Part shown: positions 42,535-51,039 of the stretch, one piece after another
Position numbering within the stretch: position 1 is the stretch's first letter
How the letters are laid out: each line of letters opens with the position of its first letter
NCBI RefSeq assembly: GCF_036116635.1
Contig: NZ_CP107995.1
Span: 2,418,001-2,482,000, forward strand
DNA from: Amycolatopsis sp. NBC_00345
GTDB lineage: Bacteria; Actinomycetota; Actinomycetes; Mycobacteriales; Pseudonocardiaceae
DNA: 64,000 nucleotides
Direction: 5' to 3'
Program-made: the position numbers and the translations under genes
The notes under the pieces: generated by a model
What the model was told of the DNA's origin: nothing
Databases searched by the model: none
Seen by the model: only the letters and a program-made list of their open reading frames with translations

Positions 42535-43872
42535 TCAGGTCAGGCCCAGGTGGTCGCGGAGGGTGGGGCCTGAGTATTCGGTGCGGAAGACGCCCCGGTC
42601 CTGCAGGAGGGGGACCACCGTGTCGGCGAATTCGTCCAGGCCGCCGGGGGTTACGTGGGGGACCAGGATGAAACCGTCGCTCGCGTCGGACTGGACCAGG
42701 TCGTTGATCGTGGTGGCTACGGTGGTGGGGGAGCCGATGAAGTTCTGGCGGCCCGTGACCTCGATGATGACTTCGCGGGTGGACAGGTTCTTCGCCTCCG
42801 CGAGCTGGCGCCACTCGTGCGCGGTGGCGACCGGGTCGCGGTACATGCGGACGCTCGCGCGGCCCTTGGCGATCTTGTTTTCGCCCACGACGGGGTCCGA
42901 AGACGGCAGCGGGCCGTTCGGGTCGTGGTCGCTGAGGTCGGTGTTCCACAGCTGCTCGAGGAACTTGATCGCCGTCGCCTCGCTGACCTGCTGCAGCCGC
43001 ACCTCGTGGGCCTTTTCCTGGGCGTCCGCGTCCGTGTCGCCCAGGACGAACGTCGCCGCGGGCAGGATGACCAGCTGGTCGTGGGTGCGGCCGTACTTCG
43101 CCAGGCGGCCCTTGACGTCGGTGAAGAACGCCTGGCCCGCTTCGAGCGTGCCGTGGCGGGTGAAGATCGCGTCGGCCGTCGCGGCGGCGAACTCGCGGCC
43201 GTCGTCGGAGTCGCCGGCCTGGATGATCACCGGGCGGCCCTGCGGGCTGCGCGGCACCGGGAACCGGCCCTCGATGTCGAAGTGCTGGTCGTGGTGGGAG
43301 AACGCGCCGGCCCGCGGGTCGGCCAGGAAGCGGCCGCTCGCCTTGTCGGCCAGCACCTCGTCGCCGCGCCAGGAGTCGAACAGCTCCCACGCCGTGCGCA
43401 TGAACGTCTCGGCCCGCGAGTAGCGCTGGTCCTGCGGCAGGAAGCCGCCGCGGCGGAAGTTTTCGCCGGTGAAGGCGTCCCACGACGTCACGACGTTCCA
43501 GGCCGCGCGCCCGGCCGAGAGGTGGTCCAGCGACGCGAACTGCCGCGCCACCTCGAACGGCTCGTTGAACGTCGAGTTGATCGTGCCCGCCAGCCCCAGC
43601 CGCTCGGTGACGGCCGCGAGCGCGCTGAGCACCGTGAACGTGTCCGGGCGGCCGACCACGTCCAGGTCGTAGATCTCGCCGTTCTGCTCCCGCAGCCGCA
43701 GGCCCTCGGCCAGGAAGAAGAAGTCGAACTTCGCGCGCTCGGCGGTCTGCGCGAGTTTGACGAACGAGCTGAACTCGATGTGGCTGCCGGCCGCGGGATC
43801 GCTCCACACGGTGGTGTTGTTGACCCCGGGGAAGTGCGCCGCGAGGTGGATCTGCTTCAGGGGCTTGGTCAT
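42535..43872 (-). CDS. LLM-class FMN-dependent monooxygenase (NtaA/SnaA/DszA type)
   Basis: 445 residues, full length for the group. Motifs include FFFLAEGLRL, TFTVLSALAAVTERLGL, TINSTFNEPFEVARQFASLD, GRAAWNVVTS and NFRRGGFLP. These are the features of two-component reduced-flavin monooxygenases that act on nitrilotriacetate, pristinamycin IIB, dibenzothiophene sulfone and similar compounds. A flavin reductase partner is not encoded nearby. It starts 11 bases after the stop of a second LLM gene, so they form an operon, probably for uptake-linked oxidation of an organosulfur or chelate compound (inference). Confidence 0.9.
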   Translation of the reverse strand: MTKPLKQIHLAAHFPGVNNTTVWSDPAAGSHIEFSSFVKLAQTAERAKFDFFFLAEGLRLREQNGEIYDLDVVGRPDTFTVLSALAAVTERLGLAGTINSTFNEPFEVARQFASLDHLSAGRAAWNVVTSWDAFTGENFRRGGFLPQDQRYSRAETFMRTAWELFDSWRGDEVLADKASGRFLADPRAGAFSHHDQHFDIEGRFPVPRSPQGRPVIIQAGDSDDGREFAAATADAIFTRHGTLEAGQAFFTDVKGRLAKYGRTHDQLVILPAATFVLGDTDADAQEKAHEVRLQQVSEATAIKFLEQLWNTDLSDHDPNGPLPSSDPVVGENKIAKGRASVRMYRDPVATAHEWRQLAEAKNLSTREVIIEVTGRQNFIGSPTTVATTINDLVQSDASDGFILVPHVTPGGLDEFADTVVPLLQDRGVFRTEYSGPTLRDHLGLT

Positions 43873-43883
43873 CAGGGTCCTCC

Positions 43884-45086
43884 TCAGGCGGCGTAGCGGT
43901 TGGCGGGCCTCGACAGGCCGAGCAGCCCGCGGAGCGTGTCGGCCTCGTACTCACTGCGGAACGCGCCGCGCCCGCGCAGTTCGGGGACGAGGCCTCGGGT
44001 GATGGCCGTGAGGTCGTGCGGCAGCGTGCCCGGGCGCAGCCGGAAGCCGGACAGGCCGGCGGCGTGCCAGTCGAGCAGCAGGTCGGCCAGCTCGGCGGGG
44101 GTGCCGGTGAACACCGTCGCGTCGGAGGTGTACTCGGCGCCCGCCAGCTCGTCCAGGCGCGCCTTGCGGTCGGCGGCGGCCTGCGCGGTCTCGTCCAGGA
44201 ACACCACGAGGTCGCCGAAAACGTGCAGTGTCTCGCCCGCTCGGCCCGCGCGCTCCTGCTCCGCTCGGACGTCGCCGACGATCGTGGCGGCTCCCGCGCG
44301 GTCGAACGGCGTCACGTAGACCAGGTCGGTCGACCGGCCCGCCAGCCGGTACGGCACCGCGGCGTGCGCCAGCGCGGTGACCAGCGGCTGGCCCTGCGGC
44401 GGCCGCGGCGTGATCGACGGGCCCTTCACGGAGAACCAGCGCCCGGTGAAGTCGATGTAGTGCAGCTTCTCGCGGTCCACGAAACGGCCGGTGGCGACGT
44501 CGCGGATCTCCGCGTCGTCCTCCCAGCTGTCCCACAGCCGGCGCAGCACCTCGACGTAGTCCGCGGCCTCGTCGAACAGGTCCGCGAGCGCGCTCGGCCG
44601 GTCCGGGTCGGCACTGTCGGGCAGGTGGAACTCGCCGGGCTCGCGGCGGCCGAAGTGCCGGTACTCGTCTTCGCGGCCGGAGACCTGCACGCGGACGCCG
44701 GCGCGGCCGCTGCTCACGTAGTCGAGCGTGGCGATGGCCTTCGACAGGTGGAACGGCTCCGTGTGGGTGACGACGGCGGTCGGGACCAGGCCGATGCGCG
44801 AGGTCAGCGGCGCGACGCGCGACGCGATCAGCACCGCGTCGAGGCGGCCCTGCACGACGTCGTCGCGGTCTTCGACGGTCTCGGCGCGGGAGTCCGCCCG
44901 CAGCGAGAGGAAGTCCTCGAACGTGACGAAGTCCAGCTTGGCCGCTTCGGCCTCGCGGACCAGGTCCGTCCAGTACCCGGCGGTGAGCAGTTCGGCCGGC
45001 CGGGCGTCCGGCTCGCGCCACGCCGCCGGATGCCAGCCTGCCCCCTCCAGGGCCACGGCGATTCGTGGTCCGCTAACCCCTGCCAT
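43884..45086 (-). CDS. LLM-class flavin-dependent monooxygenase
   Basis: 400 residues. Motifs LDFVTFEDFLSL, VAPLTSRIGLVPTAVVTHTE, HLSKAIATLDYVSSGRAGVR and the long insert with LWDSWEDDAEIRD fit the bacterial luciferase-like SnaA/NtaA superfamily. It is the upstream gene of the two-gene LLM operon and is clearly paralogous in fold to its partner but with low identity. The 148-base gap upstream shows no gene and should hold the operon promoter. Confidence 0.85.
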   Translation of the reverse strand: MAGVSGPRIAVALEGAGWHPAAWREPDARPAELLTAGYWTDLVREAEAAKLDFVTFEDFLSLRADSRAETVEDRDDVVQGRLDAVLIASRVAPLTSRIGLVPTAVVTHTEPFHLSKAIATLDYVSSGRAGVRVQVSGREDEYRHFGRREPGEFHLPDSADPDRPSALADLFDEAADYVEVLRRLWDSWEDDAEIRDVATGRFVDREKLHYIDFTGRWFSVKGPSITPRPPQGQPLVTALAHAAVPYRLAGRSTDLVYVTPFDRAGAATIVGDVRAEQERAGRAGETLHVFGDLVVFLDETAQAAADRKARLDELAGAEYTSDATVFTGTPAELADLLLDWHAAGLSGFRLRPGTLPHDLTAITRGLVPELRGRGAFRSEYEADTLRGLLGLSRPANRYAA

Positions 45087-45234
45087 GCGTGGTGTCCTTT
45101 CCCCTGGGCCTGTTCACGCAGTCTGCGCCGGTTCCCGGGGCGCGGACAGCGGTTACCACCCGGTGGGAAAGCGGCGGGTTTCTCGCGGAAGCGGGAATAA
45201 CGGCGCGGGTCCAACCGGGCCAGGGGAGCGGGCC

Positions 45235-46020
45235 TCAGCCGAGGTCGACGCGGATGGTGAGCAGGTCCGTGCCGAAGGCCTGGACGGCGGTGCTGTTCAG
45301 GCGGGGCAAGGCCTTCAGCCGGGCGCGGGCGTCGTCGTCGGGGAGGAGGCGGGCGGTGCCCGTGTACCAGACGCCGTGCAGGCGGACGCGGACGCGCGGG
45401 TCCGCCTGGATGTTGCGGACGTAGTGCGAGCGCTCGCCGAACTCCGAGACCAGCCAGAACTGCCGGCCGGTGCGGCGGCCGCCGATCGGGGTGCGGCGGG
45501 GGAGCCCGGAGCTGCGGCCGGTGGTCTCCAGCAACGTCTGCGTCGGCAGGCGGCGCAGCAGCGGGTTGCCGATCCGGCGCTGGAACGCGGTGACGGCGCG
45601 GTGCTTGCGGTCGTCACGGCTGGCGGGCGCGGCGACGTGGCGCAGCCGCGACGGGATGAGCCGCTCATGGAACGGCGTGGCGACGGCCCACAGCAGCCGC
45701 GCCACGGGCCGGCGGTAGCTCACGGTGGTGGTCCAGCGGACGCGCGCGCCGTCGACGTGGACGACGTTCCGCGCCGCCATCAGGCTGGACGGCGCTTCGA
45801 GGACCACCGTCTCCGGCGTCGACTCGACGACGGTCCAGCCGAACACCCGGCCGGGGGCGCGGCGCACCCGGAGGCCGAGGTACGCCCAGCCCGCGCGCAG
45901 GAAGGCACGGACCGGGGCGGGCGCGTCCTCCCAGACGGCGCGGGCCCACTGCTCGGCCGTACGCTCGTCGCCGTCCGGGCGGGCGATGTCCACTGTGGAC
46001 GTGAAATCGGGTTCCGGCAT
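45235..46020 (-). CDS. Two-domain protein with a C-terminal deazaflavin-dependent nitroreductase-like domain
   Basis: 261 residues from ATG 46020. The first half (residues 20-130) resembles DUF2867/SRPBCC-like lipid-binding folds (FGWTVVESTPETVVLEAPSS). The second half, from about 155, has the F420-dependent nitroreductase (DDN) pattern: LLETTGRSSGLPRRTPIGG, FWLVSEFGERSHYVRNIQAD and RVRLHGVWYTGTA. DDN relatives reduce quinones or nitro compounds with F420H2. It is followed on the other strand by the LLM operon and faces the beta-lactamase region upstream. Confidence 0.72.
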   Translation of the reverse strand: MPEPDFTSTVDIARPDGDERTAEQWARAVWEDAPAPVRAFLRAGWAYLGLRVRRAPGRVFGWTVVESTPETVVLEAPSSLMAARNVVHVDGARVRWTTTVSYRRPVARLLWAVATPFHERLIPSRLRHVAAPASRDDRKHRAVTAFQRRIGNPLLRRLPTQTLLETTGRSSGLPRRTPIGGRRTGRQFWLVSEFGERSHYVRNIQADPRVRVRLHGVWYTGTARLLPDDDARARLKALPRLNSTAVQAFGTDLLTIRVDLG

Positions 46021-46091
46021 CGCGTTCCCCTCTGTCTGCCTGCGGAGACTAACAGAGGAACGCCGGGTCAACGCGGGAAAACGGTGCCGTC

Positions 46092-46279
46092 GAACAGCTT
46101 CCGCTGGACGGGCCGGACGACCGCGCACTGTGGGGCACCGACTGGCCGCACCCGAACCTGAAGAGCCACATGCCTGACGACGGTGCGCTGGTCGACTTCG
46201 TCCCGCGCGTCGCGCCTGCACCCGAGGCACAGCAACGGCTGCCGTGGCCAATCCCACACGGCTGTACTGGGGCGACTGA
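46092..46279 (+). pseudogene. C-terminal remnant of a PDC-hydrolase-like amidohydrolase
   Basis: One frame reads DRALWGTDWPHPNLKSHMPD then DGALVDFVPRVAPAPE; after a shift ANPTRLYWGD and a stop. This is the C-terminal 60 residues of 2-pyrone-4,6-dicarboxylate hydrolase (LigI)-type enzymes, which contain the GTDWPHP metal-ligand Asp. The rest of the gene is missing. Confidence 0.75.
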
Positions 46280-46349
46280 GCCGGGCAACCCCTTCGCGGC
46301 CCGGACGTCGTTGTCGGTGAGAGCAAGATCGAAAACGCGAAGAGGTGTG

Positions 46350-47255
46350 ATGGTGAGCAGGGGAATGCTGTCCCGGCGAGGCGCGCTGGTGGCCGGCCTG
46401 GGCCTGGTGGCCGCGGGATGCGCGGGGAAGACGGCGGTCTCCTCGCCGCCGTCCTCGTCGGCGGCACCGGCACGGCCGTCGGTGCAGCCGGAGCTGGCCG
46501 CGCTCGAGAAGAAGTTCGGCGGCCGGATCGGCGTGTCCGCAGTGGACACCGGCACCGGCGCCACGGCCGGATACCGCGCGGACGAGCGGTTCCTGCTGTG
46601 CTCGACGCACAAGGTGCTGGCCGTTTCGGCGCTGCTGCACGGGCACCCGGAAGCCATGGACAAGGTGATCCATTACGAGAAGTCGCAGCTGGTGACGTAC
46701 TCGCCGGTGACGTCCCTGCACGTGGCGGACGGGATGACGGGCGCGGCCATCTGCGAGGCGGCGATCACCGTCAGCGACAACACGGCGGCCAACCTGATCG
46801 TCGGGCAGGTCGGCGGCCCGGCCGCGGTGACCGCGTTCGTCCGCACCCTGGGCGATCCCGACACCCGGCTGGACCGGGTGGAGCCGGAGCTCAACGTCGG
46901 CGCCCCCGGCGACGAACGCGACACCACCACCCCCGCCCGGATGGCCGCCGACCTGCGCGCGCTGGTGCTGGGCAACGGCCTCGACCCGGCGGGCCGCGAC
47001 CGGCTCACCGGCTGGATGGTCGCCAACACGACCGGCGGCAAGCAGGTGCGCGCGGGCGTGCCGGCGGGCTGGCGGGTCGCCGACAAGACCGGCTCCGGCT
47101 CGCACGGGGAGAGCAACGACGTCGCCGTGGTCTGGCCTCCGGGCCGCGCGCCGTGGGTGATCGCGGTCTACACCGCGCCGACGGACCCGAAGTCCACGGC
47201 GGGCGCGGCGACCATCGCCGAGGCGACGCGGATCGTCGCGAAAGCCTTCAGCTGA
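46350..47255 (+). CDS. Class A beta-lactamase, lipoprotein
   Basis: About 301 residues from ATG 46350 (GTG 46353 has better spacing from AGAGG). The N-terminus has a twin-arginine-like start (LSRRGALVAGLGL) and a lipobox (AAGC), so the enzyme should be exported and lipid-anchored. All class A motifs are present: STHK near residue 88, SDN near 142, EPELN near 178 and KTGSG near 246. It hydrolyses beta-lactam rings. It stands alone, with no LysR or BlaR-type regulator adjacent; the convergent neighbour is a LacI regulator overlapping its 3' end by 8 bases. Confidence 0.93.
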   Translation: MVSRGMLSRRGALVAGLGLVAAGCAGKTAVSSPPSSSAAPARPSVQPELAALEKKFGGRIGVSAVDTGTGATAGYRADERFLLCSTHKVLAVSALLHGHPEAMDKVIHYEKSQLVTYSPVTSLHVADGMTGAAICEAAITVSDNTAANLIVGQVGGPAAVTAFVRTLGDPDTRLDRVEPELNVGAPGDERDTTTPARMAADLRALVLGNGLDPAGRDRLTGWMVANTTGGKQVRAGVPAGWRVADKTGSGSHGESNDVAVVWPPGRAPWVIAVYTAPTDPKSTAGAATIAEATRIVAKAFS

Positions 47256-48282
47256 GCCGTTCCGAAACACGTGGCGGAGCGGTGTCGCTCTCGCCTGGGG
47301 CCAGCGTCATCGGCCAGACCTCCTGGACCGGCGCGTCGGCGTCGGCGACGCGGTCGAGCACGATCTCGCCGAGACGCCGGCCGTACGCGTCGAGCGACAC
47401 CGCGAAGCTGGTCAGCGACGGGACCAGGTAGTCGCACACCGGGTTCTTCCGGAAGCCCACCACGGCGAGGTCCGCGCCCGGCCGCACGCCCACCTCGCCG
47501 AGCCGCCGGTACAGGCCGAGGGCGAGCGTCTCCTGCGCCAGCACCACGGCGGTGGGCGCGGGGGACATCGCGAGCAGCCGGTCGGCCAGCACCTCGCCGC
47601 TGCCGGGCGCGTCGGGCAGCCGGATCTCGGCCGCGGGCGTCAGGCCGTGCTCGGCGAGCGCGCGCCGGTAGCCGCGGGCGTACTCCCAGGTGCTGTTGAC
47701 GTCGCCGTCGTCGCAGGCGAGCGCGATGCGGGTGTGGCCGGCCGCGGCCAGCCGCGCGACGGACCCGGCCGCCACGCCCTCGAAGTCCAGGTCGAGCCAC
47801 GCGTGCCCGGCCGGCCCGCCGCGCCCGAGCGCGACGAACGGGACGCCGCGCTCGGTCAGCAGCGCCACCCGGGCGTCCTCGCGGTGGGTGTTGGAGATGA
47901 CGTACGCGTCGGCGATGTGCCGGTCGACGGCGTTGACCAGGTAGCGGTACGGGTCCTTCGCGGGGCCGACGGGCAGCAGCACCAGGTCCATCGAGCGGGT
48001 CGCCAGCACCTGCTGGAGCCCGTCGCAGACGGCGAAGTAGAACGTCTCGCCCATCTCGGTGCGCGCGGTGTTGGTCTGCATCACCAGCGCGACGGTCCCG
48101 GTCGCGCCCCGGCGCAGCGTGCGCCCGGACTGGTTGGGCTGGTACCCGAGCCGCTCCGCGGCCGACCGGACGCGCTCCCGGGTGGCCGCGCTGACCTCGC
48201 CCCGCGAGTTCATCGCCCGTGACACGGTGCTGATCGACATCCCCAGCTCCGCCGCCAGCTCCCGGATCCCGACCCGGCTCAT
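47248..48282 (-). CDS. LacI-family transcriptional regulator
   Basis: 344 residues from ATG 48282, chosen because the HTH begins there (MSRVGIRELAAELGMSISTV, then SRAMNSRGEVSAATRERV). The hinge helix and periplasmic-binding-protein-like effector domain follow (TGTVALVMQTN, DAYVISNTHRED, VPFVALGRGGP). It is divergent from the MFS-dehydratase-glucosidase operon, and a perfect LacI-type palindrome lies between them, so it most likely represses that operon until a sugar or sugar acid binds. Confidence 0.9.
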   Translation of the reverse strand: MSRVGIRELAAELGMSISTVSRAMNSRGEVSAATRERVRSAAERLGYQPNQSGRTLRRGATGTVALVMQTNTARTEMGETFYFAVCDGLQQVLATRSMDLVLLPVGPAKDPYRYLVNAVDRHIADAYVISNTHREDARVALLTERGVPFVALGRGGPAGHAWLDLDFEGVAAGSVARLAAAGHTRIALACDDGDVNSTWEYARGYRRALAEHGLTPAAEIRLPDAPGSGEVLADRLLAMSPAPTAVVLAQETLALGLYRRLGEVGVRPGADLAVVGFRKNPVCDYLVPSLTSFAVSLDAYGRRLGEIVLDRVADADAPVQEVWPMTLAPGESDTAPPRVSERLS

Positions 48283-48446
48283 GCCGTCCCCCGTTCCTTC
48301 GCGCACTGGTGTGCACCCTGTCCGCCGGCTGCTTGCCGGGACCATCTTTCCCCTGCGCCGCCCGCGCTTGCCGGCCACCCGGTGAGCGCCCGGCTACGGA
48401 CCGGCCACGGCTCACACTAGCGCGTTCCGGCCACCCCACTGGCGTT

Positions 48447-48474
48447 CCGGAAACGTTCCCGGTAACGTTTCCGG
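48447..48474. promoter_or_regulatory. LacI-type operator
   Basis: Perfect 11-bp inverted repeats CCGGAAACGTT (48447-48457) and AACGTTTCCGG (48464-48474) with a 6-base spacer. AACGTT half-sites are typical of LacI-family operators. It lies 45 bases before the MFS start and 165 bases before the lacI-type start. Confidence 0.75.
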
Positions 48475-48518
48475 CGAAGGCGCACCGACGCGACGCGCGT
48501 CCCCTCGGCGGAGGATCC

Positions 48519-49832
48519 ATGCTCGAGTCCCGTGTACTGCGGAAGCTGACGGTCCGGTTGCTTCCGGTGCTGATCATCGGCTATTTCCTGGCGGTGATCG
48601 ACCGGGCGAACCTGGGCGTCGCCGCGTTGACGATGAACGCCGACCTCGGGATCGGGGCCGCCGCGTTCGGCTTCGCGGCGAGTGTGTTCTTCGTGCCGTA
48701 CGTGGTGCTGGAGGTGCCGTCGAACCTCGCGCTGGCGAAGTTCGGCGCCCGCTGGTGGATCGCGCGCATCCTGGTCACCTGGGGGATCATCTCGGCGGCG
48801 CACGCGCTGGTGTGGAACATCCCGAGCCTCTACGTCGCCCGCGCACTGCTCGGCGCGGCCGAGGCCGGCTTCTTCCCGGGCGTGATCTTCTACCTGACGC
48901 TGTGGTTCCCGGCCGCCTACCGCGGGCGGATCATGGCCACGTTCACCGCGGCCATCCCGGTGGCGCTGGTCATCGGCACCCCGCTGTCCGGCCTGATGCT
49001 CAACCTGGAGGGCTGGCTCGGGCTGCACGGCTGGCAGTGGGTGTTCCTGATCGAGGGCCTGCCGGCGGTGCTGCTGGGTGTGCTGATCCCGTTCCTGCTG
49101 CCGACCAGCCCGGAGAAGGCGAAGTTCCTCGACGCCGAGGAACGCGAGTGGCTCACCGGCACCTTGGCCCGGGAGAAGGCGGAACGCGAGGCGCTGGACG
49201 GGCACACCGGCCGTCGTAAGGTGCTGAAGACCTTGCTCAGCCCCAAAGTGCTGATGTTCGCCGTCGCGTACTACGGGCTGACGAACCTCAACGGCGCGGT
49301 CAGCACGTTCCTGCCGCAGATCCTCAAGCCGTTCGGGCTGGGCAACACTGCGACGACGTTCGTCGCCGCGATCCCGTACCTGTTCGGGCTGGCCGGGATG
49401 CTGGTGCTCGGCCGGTTCGCCGACCGGCCCGGGCGGCGCGCGGTCAGCCTGTACGTCGCGCTGGGCGTGTCGCTCGTGGGGCTCGTCGCGTCGGCTTCGA
49501 TCGACACGCCGGTCGTGAAGCTGGTCGCGCTGTGCGTGGCGGCGTTCGGGGTTTTCGGGGTCCTGCCGACGTTCTGGGGCCTGCCCACCGCGATCCTCAC
49601 CGGTGCCGCGGCCGCGGGTGGCATCGCCCTGATCAACGCGCTGGGCAACCTCTCCAGCGTCGTCAACCCCGCGGTGATCGGCGCGATCGACGCGAAGACC
49701 GGCAGCTTCGACGGCGGCCTGCTCTGGCTCGCCGCGATGGCCGTGGTCGCGATCATCGCGCTCACCGTGATCCTGCTCGTCTGGCGGCCCGCCCGCCAGG
49801 CGCTGCGGCCCGCACCGAAACAGGAGGTCTGA
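48519..49832 (+). CDS. MFS transporter, anion:cation symporter (sugar acid/tartrate) type
   Basis: 437 residues from ATG 48519, with GGAGG 7-8 bases upstream. About 12 membrane segments, with LLPVLIIGYFLAVIDRANLG in segment 1 and AEAGFFPGVIFYLTLWFP in segment 4, both hallmarks of the ACS family (glucarate, galactonate, tartrate carriers). It opens an operon with a sugar-acid dehydratase-like enolase and a GH13 glucosidase; the enolase starts with no gap after the stop. Likely substrate: an aldonate or aldarate. Confidence 0.9.
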   Translation: MLESRVLRKLTVRLLPVLIIGYFLAVIDRANLGVAALTMNADLGIGAAAFGFAASVFFVPYVVLEVPSNLALAKFGARWWIARILVTWGIISAAHALVWNIPSLYVARALLGAAEAGFFPGVIFYLTLWFPAAYRGRIMATFTAAIPVALVIGTPLSGLMLNLEGWLGLHGWQWVFLIEGLPAVLLGVLIPFLLPTSPEKAKFLDAEEREWLTGTLAREKAEREALDGHTGRRKVLKTLLSPKVLMFAVAYYGLTNLNGAVSTFLPQILKPFGLGNTATTFVAAIPYLFGLAGMLVLGRFADRPGRRAVSLYVALGVSLVGLVASASIDTPVVKLVALCVAAFGVFGVLPTFWGLPTAILTGAAAAGGIALINALGNLSSVVNPAVIGAIDAKTGSFDGGLLWLAAMAVVAIIALTVILLVWRPARQALRPAPKQEV

Positions 49833-51023
49833 GTGCGTATCGGCCAGGTCCGGCTGCGTCGCCTGAAGGGCACACTGCCGACGGACGGCGACCTGTGGGA
49901 GGACCGGCTCGTCCGGCCGCTCGACGTCTACCCCGAGTACCGCGAGCGTGACGACCACGAGGGCGGGGTGCAGACCCCGGACGGGTTCGCCGTCACCACG
50001 TACTTCGTCGAAATCGAAACGGAGGACGGGCTGGTCGGCCGCGCCGGGCCGGTGCCGGAGACGGTCGCGTGGCTGGTCGCCCGCGAGCTGCGCCCGCTGC
50101 TGCTCGGCCGCGACCCGATCGCCGGCGAGAAGCTGTGGGACCAGTTGCACCGCGCGCAGGTGCACGGCCGCGGCGGGTTGCCGATGCTCGCGATCAGCGC
50201 CGTGGACAACGCGTTGTGGGACCTGCGCGGCAAGTGGCTCGGGCAGCCGGTGCACCGCGTGCTGGGCGGGCCGACCCGCGACGAAGTGCCCGCGTACGCG
50301 TCGATGCTCGGCTTCTCCGTGCAGGATCTCGACCGGGTGCGTGAGCGCGCGATCGAGTACCGCGACCGTGGCTACGTGGCGCAGAAGTGGTTCTTCCGGC
50401 ACGGCCCGGCCAGCGGCCACGCGGGGCTGCACGCGAACGTCGCGCTGGTGCGGACGCTGCGCGAGGCCGTCGGCGAGGACTACGACCTGATGTTCGACTG
50501 CTGGCAGGCCATGGACGTCACCTACGTGACCGAGCTGGCCGCGCGCATCGCGCCGTACCGGCCCCGCTGGCTCGAAGAGGTCGTGATGCCCGACCGCGTC
50601 GACGGCTACCGGCTGTTGCGGCAACGGCTGTCCATCCCGCTGGCCGGGGCGGAGCACGAGTACACGCGCTGGGGTTTCCGGCGCTTCGTCGACGCCGGCG
50701 CGCTCGACGTCGTCCAGCCCGATCTGTATTGGTGCGGCGGGTTTTCCGAGGCGCTGAAGATCGCCGCGTATGCGACCGCGCACGATCTGATGGTCATCCC
50801 GCACGGCCATTCGGCGGCGGCGACGCTGCACTTTTCGCTGACGCAGTCGCCGGCGCACACGCCGTACCAGGAGGATCTGGTGAAGTGGAACCAGGTGCAC
50901 CAGCTGTTCCTCGCCGACCCGGTGAACCCGGTCGACGGGGTGTTCCGGCCGAACGGCAAGCCGGGGCTCGGCATGGAGCTGGACCTGTCGCGGGCCGAGG
51001 CCGACGAACTCGTGTTCGCCTGA
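49833..51023 (+). CDS. Enolase-superfamily sugar-acid dehydratase (rhamnonate dehydratase-like)
   Basis: 396 residues from GTG 49833, directly after the transporter stop behind AGGAGGT. The capping domain (residues 1-130) and TIM barrel are both present. Catalytic and metal positions can be placed: Lys near 186 (AQKWFF), Asp near 221 (LMFDCWQ), Glu near 247 (LEEVVMPD), Glu near 274 (AGAEHE) and His near 323 (IPHGHS). That layout, with PHGHS and the long C-terminal tail, suits the L-rhamnonate dehydratase branch of the mandelate racemase group. Reaction: loss of water from a sugar acid to a 2-keto-3-deoxy acid. The exact sugar acid is inferred only. Confidence 0.85.
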   Translation: MRIGQVRLRRLKGTLPTDGDLWEDRLVRPLDVYPEYRERDDHEGGVQTPDGFAVTTYFVEIETEDGLVGRAGPVPETVAWLVARELRPLLLGRDPIAGEKLWDQLHRAQVHGRGGLPMLAISAVDNALWDLRGKWLGQPVHRVLGGPTRDEVPAYASMLGFSVQDLDRVRERAIEYRDRGYVAQKWFFRHGPASGHAGLHANVALVRTLREAVGEDYDLMFDCWQAMDVTYVTELAARIAPYRPRWLEEVVMPDRVDGYRLLRQRLSIPLAGAEHEYTRWGFRRFVDAGALDVVQPDLYWCGGFSEALKIAAYATAHDLMVIPHGHSAAATLHFSLTQSPAHTPYQEDLVKWNQVHQLFLADPVNPVDGVFRPNGKPGLGMELDLSRAEADELVFA

Positions 51024-51039
51024 CTGGAAAGGGGCTGGA

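Noticed and set aside
45087..45234. Possible SAM or other riboswitch upstream of the flavin monooxygenase operon
   Set aside because: GC-rich with weak hairpins but no recognisable riboswitch core.
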